From assembly GCF_900142275.1 (NCBI RefSeq), contig NZ_FRAI01000005.1, forward strand, positions 434,001 through 498,000: a stretch of 64,000 bases of DNA, given 5' to 3'. The notes below the pieces were generated by a model. The model was not told the origin of the DNA and did not search any database. It saw nothing but the letters and a program-made list of their open reading frames with translations. This document shows, in pieces, positions 55,893-63,331 of this stretch. Source of the DNA: Anaerobranca californiensis DSM 14826. GTDB lineage: Bacteria; Bacillota; Proteinivoracia; Proteinivoracales; Proteinivoracaceae. Position 1 is the first letter of the stretch. The number at the start of each line of letters is the position of its first letter. Both the position numbers and the translations under genes were made by a program.

Positions 55893-55920
55893 CCTTATGG
55901 ATATTATAATACCCATAAGG
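55893..55920. promoter_or_regulatory. 28-bp palindrome, probable operator of the XRE regulator
   Basis: CCTTATGG, one base, TATTATAATA, one base, CCATAAGG: the outer 8-bp arms are a perfect inverted repeat and the 10-bp centre is itself a palindrome; only the two bases between differ. It lies 10 bases before the XRE start and touches the -35 box of the rightward promoter. Size and symmetry fit a dimeric HTH protein. Confidence 0.75.
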
Positions 55921-55948
55921 TTGACATTATATTCCTTTATGTTATAAT
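55921..55948 (+). promoter_or_regulatory. Promoter of the gene at 55993
   Basis: Perfect TTGACA (55921-55926), 16-base spacer, perfect TATAAT (55943-55948). The palindrome abuts its -35 box, so a bound XRE protein should block it. Confidence 0.75.
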
Positions 55949-55992
55949 TTTATATATTTTGGTATATATTACATGGGGTATAGGAGGATGCT

Positions 55993-56379
55993 ATGGTAAA
56001 TAGTTGTTTGATAACGGGTTTTATAAATGACTTAAACAATGTTAAATACTTTTCTCCATCCTTTATAACTACAATTATTAAATTTTATATTGCAAATTCT
56101 TATAATGAAGGGATTATAAATTATTTTTTAGATTTATCAAAAATAAACTCCTTTTATGATAAAGCTTCTATTTTAGAATTAAAGAAAATCTATATTTTCA
56201 TAAATATCATTGATATTGGGGATCAAAATAAAGTGTTTTCAGATGATACTTTAAAAAAAGTATTGCTAATTTCTGATTCTATACCGAGTTTAGAGATAAT
56301 AAATAAATGTAAAAGAAATAAAGTTCAGTTATCAATTTTTAATATTGTGACTTGTAAAACCTTTACCATATTTTATTAA
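55993..56379 (+). CDS. Protein of unknown function, controlled from a XRE operator
   Basis: A 128-residue protein that I do not recognise. It is rich in Ile, Asn, Ser, Phe and Lys, with IYIFINIIDIGDQNKVFSDDTLKKVLLISDSIPSLEIINKCKRNKVQLSIFNI suggesting an alternating beta/alpha fold, like a small receiver- or STAS-sized domain. No signal peptide. A strong GTATAGGAGGATGCT site precedes ATG at 55993. It sits alone, divergent from the XRE gene and convergent with the GT51 gene, five bases away. Confidence 0.65.
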   Translation: MVNSCLITGFINDLNNVKYFSPSFITTIIKFYIANSYNEGIINYFLDLSKINSFYDKASILELKKIYIFINIIDIGDQNKVFSDDTLKKVLLISDSIPSLEIINKCKRNKVQLSIFNIVTCKTFTIFY

Positions 56380-56384
56380 ATTCC

Positions 56385-57128
56385 TCAATCTGTAGCAGTA
56401 AGTACTTCCTCACTGATAAATCCCATAACCGTCATCTGCCTTAATACAATTTGCTGTTGTTCTATGGCTAGTTGGGGATTTACAATGGGATTATAGAGAT
56501 TAGGTGCTTTTATGATTGCTGCTAGCATGGCCCCTTGTTCTAATGTAAGGTTTGGAGTAGAAGTATTAAAGTATTTTAAAGCTGCCCTTTCTATACCATA
56601 ATTTCCATTTCCAAAGTATATTTGATTTAGGTACATTTCTAAAATTTCTTCTTTAGTAAATCTTCTTTCTAATTCTATGGCAATAACTAATTCTAATAAT
56701 TTTCTTTGAACTGTTTGTTCATGGTTTAAAAACAAATTCCTCGCCAACTGCTGAGATATAGTACTCCCCCCTTGTACTATATCTCTCTTTTTTACATTAA
56801 CAGTTAATGCCCTTAAGATTCCCTTAATATCAAATCCCCGATGTTTAAAAAAGCGATTATCTTCTGCTGCTATAAAAGCGTTAATTAACTGTTCCGGAAT
56901 ATTATCATATTGCATAAAAATTATTTTATTTTCTAAGTATTCTCTGATCAATACTTCCTCTACTATATAAATAGGACGGTTTTTATCATAGATTGGGACA
57001 GGTTCTTCCCAATTTATATAATAAGGTGAAAAGGGCAATACTATACTTAGATATGTTAAAAGAAAAACAATAGTTATTGTCAACATTACTGTTAAAGTAA
57101 TTTTCAGTATCCTTTTTATTATCCCCAT
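56385..57128 (-). CDS. Transglycosylase (GT51) domain protein
   Basis: Polymerises lipid II into glycan chains. The 247-residue protein has one N-terminal membrane segment (about 8-30), the catalytic EDNRFFKHRGFD (Glu89), GGSTISQQLARNLFLN, RKLLELVIAIELERRFTKEEILEMYLNQIYFG and the GIERAALKYF end of the domain. It stops where class A PBPs would continue into a transpeptidase domain. Length matches monofunctional transglycosylases (MtgA-like), though a truncated PBP cannot be excluded. Confidence 0.9.
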   Translation of the reverse strand: MGIIKRILKITLTVMLTITIVFLLTYLSIVLPFSPYYINWEEPVPIYDKNRPIYIVEEVLIREYLENKIIFMQYDNIPEQLINAFIAAEDNRFFKHRGFDIKGILRALTVNVKKRDIVQGGSTISQQLARNLFLNHEQTVQRKLLELVIAIELERRFTKEEILEMYLNQIYFGNGNYGIERAALKYFNTSTPNLTLEQGAMLAAIIKAPNLYNPIVNPQLAIEQQQIVLRQMTVMGFISEEVLTATD

Positions 57129-57209
57129 GAAATCCCCCCTAATTATACTTTTTTATATTTTCGACCTTTTCTGGAAAAATTCTCTATTTATTTATATGGA
57201 TTATCATCT

Positions 57210-57548
57210 ATGTTTCCCTATTTTGCTAACTATATTATGACACGGTTTAATGGTGCCGCTGGAGAAGTAATGGCAAATCTCTCTACTGGAATTGTTCCCT
57301 TAGGACAAGGGGCTATGTTTACTGGTTTAATTTGGGGAGCGGTATTAGTTTTCATAATAGATAATCAGTTTGAAAAAGCTGCAATTACAACAGTTATAGG
57401 GGCCCTAATAAGTGCTACAGGGTTTATGCATGCCCCAAGTTTAACTTTCCTTTATAATTACCAGTACACCGTTGGTTATGGAATAATAACACTACTTTTT
57501 GCAGCTTTTCATTTAGGAAATAAAAAGCTTAAAAAGTTAGGAGCTTAA
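57210..57548 (+). pseudogene. C-terminal fragment of a permease, probable pseudogene
   Basis: A 112-residue frame with three hydrophobic segments, MFPYFANYIMTRFNGAAGEVMANLSTGIVPLGQGAMFTGLIWGAVLVFIID. It looks like the last part of an NCS2-type purine/xanthine permease or close relative, where a GxxNLSxGI..LGxGAM...WGAM stretch is expected. There is no ribosome site before the ATG, and in-frame sequence upstream (LYGLSSMFPYF) suggests the match begins earlier. The 5' two-thirds are missing. Family assignment is from memory and tentative. Confidence 0.5.
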
Positions 57549-57563
57549 ACTCCTAACTTTTTT
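57531..57563. terminator. Bidirectional terminator between permease fragment and pilin operon
   Basis: AAAAAGTTAGGAG/CTCCTAACTTTTT stem (57531-57543 and 57550-57562) around CTTAAA, with T runs on both strands. It includes stop codons of both convergent genes. Confidence 0.85.
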
Positions 57564-57960
57564 AATTTGTCTTTGTAGTTATGTTGATAATCTTTTCTTC
57601 TTCTAATTTAGCAGTTAAAGTTACACTAAAAACTTTATTACCCCTTTGTACCTGACTTTCTACTATAATTTGTTCAATTTGGTTTTCTTGACTTAAATAA
57701 TTTATTTTATATTTATATCCAGAAGATAATTCCACTTCAATGGAAGATGGCTCTTCTTCATTTTCTAAAAGGTAAAGGGCGTGTTCTAAACCACCTTCTG
57801 CCAAATAAATAGCTTTTGTCCTTTCTTCTAAATATCTGTTACTTTTAAATTCTCCCAAATAAGTGACTAGAAGTACTCCACTTAATATAAAAAACAACAT
57901 TGTTAAAATTATAGTTAAAACTAAGGCATAACCCTTTTGGTTTTTAAGATATTTACTCAT
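57562..57960 (-). CDS. Prepilin-like membrane protein (PilX-like)
   Basis: A 132-residue protein whose N-terminus, NQKGYALVLTIILTMLFFILSGVLLVTYLGEF, has a Gly just before a hydrophobic helix, resembling a prepilin peptidase site but without the Glu at +5. EFKSNRYLEERTKAIYLAEGGLEHALYLL follows, as in PilX/minor pilin proteins. The remaining C-terminus is a small beta domain. Start ATG 57960 after AGGTG. It overlaps the previous gene by 8 bases. Role in the pilus or pseudopilus is inferred. Confidence 0.7.
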   Translation of the reverse strand: MSKYLKNQKGYALVLTIILTMLFFILSGVLLVTYLGEFKSNRYLEERTKAIYLAEGGLEHALYLLENEEEPSSIEVELSSGYKYKINYLSQENQIEQIIVESQVQRGNKVFSVTLTAKLEEEKIINITTKTN

Positions 57961-59203
57961 TTTCTTCACCTATTTCAAAGGGGTAATCATCGGGGGAGTT
58001 AGGTAATACATTTTCATTGTATTTAATTGTTACACTATTACCTGGAATATTTACTTCATTAGCTATGATTAATCCTTCAAAGGTCATATTATTACCATTA
58101 AGTGTAACCTTTCCATTTGGTGCAAAAATTAATGCTTGTAATTGACTGTTATTAGGAATAGTTATAGATATATTCCCTTTACTAACTATAATTACATTTG
58201 AAACATTACCTGAAAGATTAAGTGTTACATCATTTGTGAAAAAATATTTTTTTCCATTGGATAAAGCTGTTGAATTTTGATAACCATTTTGATTATACCA
58301 ATTATCTTCTCTAAGTTTAGGTAATGAAAGTTTTGGGAATGTTTCTATTTTTATTATCTCTTTAATATTCGATGTATTTGGATTACAACTACCTTTTCCC
58401 CCAGTATAATATATTCTGACACTACTTGATGGATGAAATTTATACCCATTACAATATACGTTCCCATTTACATATAAATTACCATGTAATCTTATATTTT
58501 GGGCATTTAATGAAAGGTTTCCATCAATAAAAATGTCAATATTAATGTTATTACTTGCATTTAATTGTTGAAGCTCGTATGTTCCTCCCTCTGGCTTTAT
58601 ATAAATAGCTCCAGGATTACCTAAAACCGTTTGAAAATGCACATTATTAGTTATACCAAATGTCTTTGCTATGAAATATGTTTTTCTATTGGTAATAAAA
58701 TCAATTATATTTTCCTCATTTATAATACCATTATCTTTATCCTTTAACACTAATGAATAATTAAATCTCGCCACACTAAAACTTGTTTCTTTATCTTCAG
58801 TTGCTAAAGTAATACTTACTAAACTAGGGGTAGATGATTGAATATCAAAGGTTCCTTCAATTATCCCTAAAAATTTTACCGTTTCTATATTAGTTTCTCC
58901 CCTTTGCCGTATCAACCTGTTCCCTTCTTCAAATTTATAAATAATAGTATCACCGTTCAATGAAATTAACCGTAATTCATTACCATCCTCAAAAACTATT
59001 GCATCTGTAGAATATTTAATATCATTATTCAGGTATGACATTGCTAAACGAAGATCATTTCTATCATGGCTATTATTGATTTGCCTGTATGCTAAAGTTT
59101 GGCTAGAAGCTACCATAGGATAAGCTATAGTTGCTACTAAACTTAAAATAGCTATAGTAACTATTAACTCAACTAAAGTTAGACCCTTTATATTTTTAAA
59201 CAT
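57953..59203 (-). CDS. Prepilin-like protein fused to a beta-helix-like region
   Basis: A 416-residue protein. It opens NIKGLTLVELIVTIAILSLVATIAYP, a perfect type IV prepilin cleavage motif (G/LTLVE) with Glu at position 5. The N-terminal pilin-like half (to about 150) is followed by a long part with short repeats, NIDIFIDGNLSLNAQNIRLHGNLYVNGNVYCNGYKFHP and FTNDVTLNLSGNVSNVIIVSKGNISI, which looks like a beta-helix or DUF7305-type domain seen in pilin-associated proteins. Such a large minor pilin may form a tip. ATG 59203 after GGAGGTGA. Confidence 0.75.
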   Translation of the reverse strand: MFKNIKGLTLVELIVTIAILSLVATIAYPMVASSQTLAYRQINNSHDRNDLRLAMSYLNNDIKYSTDAIVFEDGNELRLISLNGDTIIYKFEEGNRLIRQRGETNIETVKFLGIIEGTFDIQSSTPSLVSITLATEDKETSFSVARFNYSLVLKDKDNGIINEENIIDFITNRKTYFIAKTFGITNNVHFQTVLGNPGAIYIKPEGGTYELQQLNASNNINIDIFIDGNLSLNAQNIRLHGNLYVNGNVYCNGYKFHPSSSVRIYYTGGKGSCNPNTSNIKEIIKIETFPKLSLPKLREDNWYNQNGYQNSTALSNGKKYFFTNDVTLNLSGNVSNVIIVSKGNISITIPNNSQLQALIFAPNGKVTLNGNNMTFEGLIIANEVNIPGNSVTIKYNENVLPNSPDDYPFEIGEENE

Positions 59204-59208
59204 AACTA

Positions 59209-59619
59209 TCACCTCCTAATTCTAGTGATTATCTCCATCGGAGTCAAACCATCGCTGTCAGTAATAACTGTAATTTGCAAAAGTCCGTCATCTATTATTT
59301 CTTCTAGTGTTATAGTGATATGGTATTCTTTGTTATCTTTTGTTAATGACTTTGTGTATTGCCCATTTCCTTCATCAATCCAGCCTTGTCCCTTTAACCA
59401 CTTTTCTAACCCTTCACTTTTCCAATGGACTTTATTTCCTTTTATCTCTTCAACTACACTACTAGTAATTGAAATAAGTTCTAACCTTCCCTTATTCAAA
59501 TTGGCAGTTTTAATTCCCGATATAATAACATTGGAAAAAAAAGTCACTGCTAATAGCAATATGCCAATAGACACCATCACCTCTACTAATGATAACCCTT
59601 TTTGATTTTCCCAATTCAT
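59209..59619 (-). CDS. Type IV prepilin-like protein (PilV-like)
   Basis: A 136-residue protein starting MNWENQKGLSLVEVMVSIGILLLAVTFFSNVIISGI: short leader, G/LSLVE cleavage site and the hydrophobic helix that packs in pilus fibres. A soluble C-terminal region with about four strands follows (EYHITITLEEIIDDGLLQITVITD). ATG at 59619 after AAGGTG. It is the first of three tightly packed pilin-like genes. No pilB/C/D machinery is in the window. Confidence 0.8.
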   Translation of the reverse strand: MNWENQKGLSLVEVMVSIGILLLAVTFFSNVIISGIKTANLNKGRLELISITSSVVEEIKGNKVHWKSEGLEKWLKGQGWIDEGNGQYTKSLTKDNKEYHITITLEEIIDDGLLQITVITDSDGLTPMEIITRIRR

Positions 59620-59718
59620 TGTAATCACCTTCTAACCACATTTCCCTTTACTTTAAGTATATCATAGAAGCTCAGTAATAACTATAAAAATTTTAGATAA
59701 ATAGCAATTTTTAAATTT

Positions 59719-62121
59719 CTACCCTAATTTTATGATATTCCCCCCTAATTCCTCTGCTGTTTGGGGATTACAGGTAGTAAAAATTACTTGATTTTTTTCT
59801 GCAAACCTTTGAATTAACTTAATTCCCTTTTCTTTGCGACTGGGATCTAAATCTACAAGACAGTCATCTAATACAATAATCCCGGGATTTTCTCCATATA
59901 ACACTTCAATTATTGCTAGTCTAAGGGCTAAAGCTACAGAATCTTTAGTTCCAGTAGATAAAAGTTCTATAGGCATAGATGTATCACCTTTTTTTAACTC
60001 TACTTGCAGATTATCTTTAATCTCTGTAATTTGATATCTGTTATCAGTTAAGAATGCTAAATATTTTCTAAAGGAATCTTCTAATGGTTTAAAAGAGTTT
60101 TTATCCATCTCTTCTAATTTTTCTTGGAAAACCCTTTTAATTGTTTGTAATCTTCTTCCTTTAACTTTCAAATTTTGTAATTCTTTTTGAAGATTTTTAA
60201 TTTCTTCTTCCAATTCTTCAGAAGAAATTTCTGGCAACTCCCTCTCTAAGCTATAATATTCCTTCTCTAGATTGCTTTTTTGTTCTTCAAGTTTCTTTTC
60301 TTCTTCCCTTAATCTCTGTAATGAAAGGAAAAAGTGGTTTGGATCTTGAAAATCTGAAGGCAGAGGGGCAAGCTGGCTTAACAGTTGATTTAAGTTGTGA
60401 ATCTTCCCTTTTTGTTCAATAACTAAATCTAAAAGTTTATCTGGACTTTGATATTCCTTAGCCCATTCAGTTAACTTATTTTTAAGGGAAGCCATTTTAA
60501 CTTCTACCCCATACAAATCATTTCTTTTTTCGTTTAAAGCTTTTTCTAGTTCTTCTTCCGATTTACTTACCTTGATGTTTTCTAAAGATTTTACTTTTTC
60601 TTCTAACCCTTGAATACTTTCTCCATTTAGAAGGGTGTCGATACTTGTTTTGATTTTCTCTATCTCTTTATTAAGTTTATCTATCATCTCTTTATTTACT
60701 TTTCCTTCTTCAATATTAGCTATTTTCAATTCTTTTAATTTTTCTTTCAATTCTTTCTCATTCTTCTCCATTTCTTCCTTTAGCTGATTAAAATCAAATT
60801 CACCTGATTGAATCTCTAATTCTCCAACTCCTTCAAACTCAATTTTTAAGTAACCCTCTGCAGTAATTAGGCTATTTATTTGGTATTGGGATTTGGGACT
60901 AAAGTCCTTTGTCACCCAAACAGGAACAGTACTTTTTAAGATTTTACTTTGCATTTTTCCTGCTCTAATGGCAGTTTTAATATTTTCAATTTTATTCTTT
61001 AATTTTTCTAAGATTTGAAGTTCCTCTTTAGTTATTTGAGGAATTGAAATTAAATTTTCCTCTAATTCCTTTAATTTAATTAGCCCATCTTTAACTTTAT
61101 TTAATAAACTTGTAAGTTTTTCTTTTTCTTTAATTTTTCTAGCATTAGATAATTCATCATTAAGCTTTATTACTTCTTCTTCAATCTTTGTTTTTTCCCT
61201 TAGGAGATTTTTATATTCTTCTTCTTTAGCAGGCCAATTTAAAGCAATTTCCTTCAATTTTTTTTCGTTTTCAGCAAGGTTTGTAATTTGTGGTTCTATT
61301 TGGGCCCTTTTGCTGATATCTAATTCTATTTTACTATATTCTTTAAGTTTACTTAAAATGTTTTCTTTTTCCTCTGTCAATACTTTTAAATTTTCCTTAA
61401 TTTCTTCTAATCTTTTTTCTATTGTCAAACAATTTTTTAGTTCCCCTTTTTTATCTTCTAGTTGATAATACTTTTCTAAAATTTTACCGACACCCTTTTT
61501 ATACCTGGTATTACTTTCTGGAATGTCTAACTGGACATTCCACCTTTCATAAAGCTCTTTATATTCCTTTTCAATAGTTTCCCTTAATTTGTCTACGGAA
61601 ACTCCATCTAGTTCCATGACGACTTTACGGAGAAAAGTACTTATATCTTCAGCGATAGTTTGATCCTTTAAAATTAAATCAACAGCCCTTTTTAAATCTT
61701 GTTGTTTTGAAAAAATAATGGTTTTATAGGTGTTTTCACCAAAATTTAAAAGTTTCCTCAAATGCTTTTCAATACTATCTTCATCGATAATCTCTGTCCC
61801 GTCGGGTAATTCCATTTTAGATTCTGGCTTTTTGTTCCATCTTTTATATACTCGATATTCACCATTTTCTTTAGATAAAGAAAGGTATCCATCGAAGAAA
61901 TCCCCTGTTGGTAGTGGTTTAAATCTATTTAAAAAATCTTTATCTTCTTTTGTTTTATTTTTTATGTTAGATCCTTTAAACAAAGTTGCATATATCCCTT
62001 CCACAACTGTACTCTTACCAGCTTCATTAGGTCCTAAAATCACATTAAGGCCATCTTTCAGTTCTATCTTTATATTTTTAAGGGCACCAAATTGGGAACA
62101 AGAATATTCTTTAATTTTCAT
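59719..62121 (-). CDS. SbcC/Rad50-like ATPase (YhaN type)
   Basis: An 800-residue ABC-type ATPase with long coiled coils, acting with the nuclease encoded just upstream. N-terminal Walker A LGPNEAGKST (29-38), ABC signature LLSTGTKDSVALALRLA and Walker B IIVLDDCLVDLDPSRK near residues 755-770. Between them (about 170-650) are Lys/Glu-rich coiled-coil helices. It is shorter than SbcC (1000+) and lacks a clear zinc hook CxxC, as in the YhaN group. Its ATG overlaps the nuclease gene by 11 bases. Confidence 0.88.
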   Translation of the reverse strand: MKIKEYSCSQFGALKNIKIELKDGLNVILGPNEAGKSTVVEGIYATLFKGSNIKNKTKEDKDFLNRFKPLPTGDFFDGYLSLSKENGEYRVYKRWNKKPESKMELPDGTEIIDEDSIEKHLRKLLNFGENTYKTIIFSKQQDLKRAVDLILKDQTIAEDISTFLRKVVMELDGVSVDKLRETIEKEYKELYERWNVQLDIPESNTRYKKGVGKILEKYYQLEDKKGELKNCLTIEKRLEEIKENLKVLTEEKENILSKLKEYSKIELDISKRAQIEPQITNLAENEKKLKEIALNWPAKEEEYKNLLREKTKIEEEVIKLNDELSNARKIKEKEKLTSLLNKVKDGLIKLKELEENLISIPQITKEELQILEKLKNKIENIKTAIRAGKMQSKILKSTVPVWVTKDFSPKSQYQINSLITAEGYLKIEFEGVGELEIQSGEFDFNQLKEEMEKNEKELKEKLKELKIANIEEGKVNKEMIDKLNKEIEKIKTSIDTLLNGESIQGLEEKVKSLENIKVSKSEEELEKALNEKRNDLYGVEVKMASLKNKLTEWAKEYQSPDKLLDLVIEQKGKIHNLNQLLSQLAPLPSDFQDPNHFFLSLQRLREEEKKLEEQKSNLEKEYYSLERELPEISSEELEEEIKNLQKELQNLKVKGRRLQTIKRVFQEKLEEMDKNSFKPLEDSFRKYLAFLTDNRYQITEIKDNLQVELKKGDTSMPIELLSTGTKDSVALALRLAIIEVLYGENPGIIVLDDCLVDLDPSRKEKGIKLIQRFAEKNQVIFTTCNPQTAEELGGNIIKLG

Positions 62122-63217
62122 ATTTACACCCCCTAATTAATTCATAGGCCAACTGTAGAGCATCTTCATCTTCTTCTAAAATGGTTTTTAATATTTTATA
62201 GGGAAAAGAATTTTCACTAAATTCTTTTTGAATATCTTCTTCTGTTATTTTTAATTTTAATGAATTATCTATCTCAAGAGCTGCCAATTGTTCTTCAACT
62301 TCTTTTAAATCCACTAAAATTTTATCTAATAATTCCCTTGTAACTCTCCCCGCTAACTTTAACCTCACTATTTTTCTTTCAGGATTATTTTGTAATAGTT
62401 CTTCTACTAATTTCTCTAAATCAAATTCGTGTTGAATTTCCTTTTCTAAATCGTAAAATTTATAAATCCCTGTTTCTATTAATTTACCAGATACCTCTTT
62501 ATCTTCTTCTACAGTTATTAACCATGCATATCCGGGATGTTTACAATCTAAACCATCTGGTTCAGGGGTCCCGGCGTTAAAGATTTTCTGATTTTGCACT
62601 TCCTTTTCACCTGGATAAGGAATATGGGTGTGTCCTAATAACCATAAATCAAGGCCAGTTTTTTCTAGCTCCCTTTCAGTCATTTGAAAATATCTGTTAT
62701 CTAAATCTGGCGAAAGATTTTGTAATGCTCCATGGCCAATTCCTATATGTAAAACCCCTTTTTCTTCCCTTTTTATCCAATCTAAAAGATGATGTTGACA
62801 ATGCTTTTGATGACAATAGGCAGGATAAACTACCACATCTAAGTCATCTAAATAATAGGGCTGCCATTTATTTAATAGCAGGGTATTATCTCCTTTAACT
62901 TTTTGAAAATCTTCCCATAGTTTCCCTTGCCCATCGTAGTAATCATGATTCCCTGGCATAACTAATACTGTTCCAGAAAATTCTTTTAAAATTTTTCCAA
63001 CAGCATCAATCTCCCTTTTAGCCACCTTTACTTGGTCAAACAAATCCCCAGCAATTACGAATAGATCACATTGTTGATCATTAGCAAAATTTATCAATTG
63101 CATTAAATTATTTATCCTTGCTTCCCTTAATTCTTTTTTAAGATTTTCAGAATAACTATTACTATTCCATTTCTTACCTATATGATTATCTCCTGTTAGG
63201 AAAATTTTCAATGCCAT
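62111..63217 (-). CDS. Metallophosphoesterase DNA exonuclease (SbcD/YhaO-like)
   Basis: The 368-residue partner of the ATPase. Motifs are FLTGDNHIGKKW (Asp10, His12), VIAGDLFDQ, VMPGNHDYYDG, IGHGALQN and LLGHTHIPYPG, a complete calcineurin-type metal site. After about residue 260 is a small cap domain, shorter than in E. coli SbcD. The pair most likely processes DNA ends, by analogy with SbcCD; the B. subtilis YhaN/YhaO comparison is from family knowledge. Confidence 0.88.
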   Translation of the reverse strand: MALKIFLTGDNHIGKKWNSNSYSENLKKELREARINNLMQLINFANDQQCDLFVIAGDLFDQVKVAKREIDAVGKILKEFSGTVLVMPGNHDYYDGQGKLWEDFQKVKGDNTLLLNKWQPYYLDDLDVVVYPAYCHQKHCQHHLLDWIKREEKGVLHIGIGHGALQNLSPDLDNRYFQMTERELEKTGLDLWLLGHTHIPYPGEKEVQNQKIFNAGTPEPDGLDCKHPGYAWLITVEEDKEVSGKLIETGIYKFYDLEKEIQHEFDLEKLVEELLQNNPERKIVRLKLAGRVTRELLDKILVDLKEVEEQLAALEIDNSLKLKITEEDIQKEFSENSFPYKILKTILEEDEDALQLAYELIRGCKYEN

Positions 63218-63286
63218 AAGCTCTCCCCCTTTTATTTTTATACTAATATTCTACATAGGAGAATTATAACCCTTTTTTACTAAATA

Positions 63287-63322
63287 CAAAAACCCAGTTA
63301 CTGTATAATTTTCAGTAACTGG
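63287..63322 (-). terminator. Terminator of the ferredoxin-like gene
   Basis: CCAGTTACTG/CAGTAACTGG stem (63294-63303 and 63313-63322) with T run on the minus strand. Confidence 0.85.
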
Positions 63323-63331
63323 ATTTTCCCT

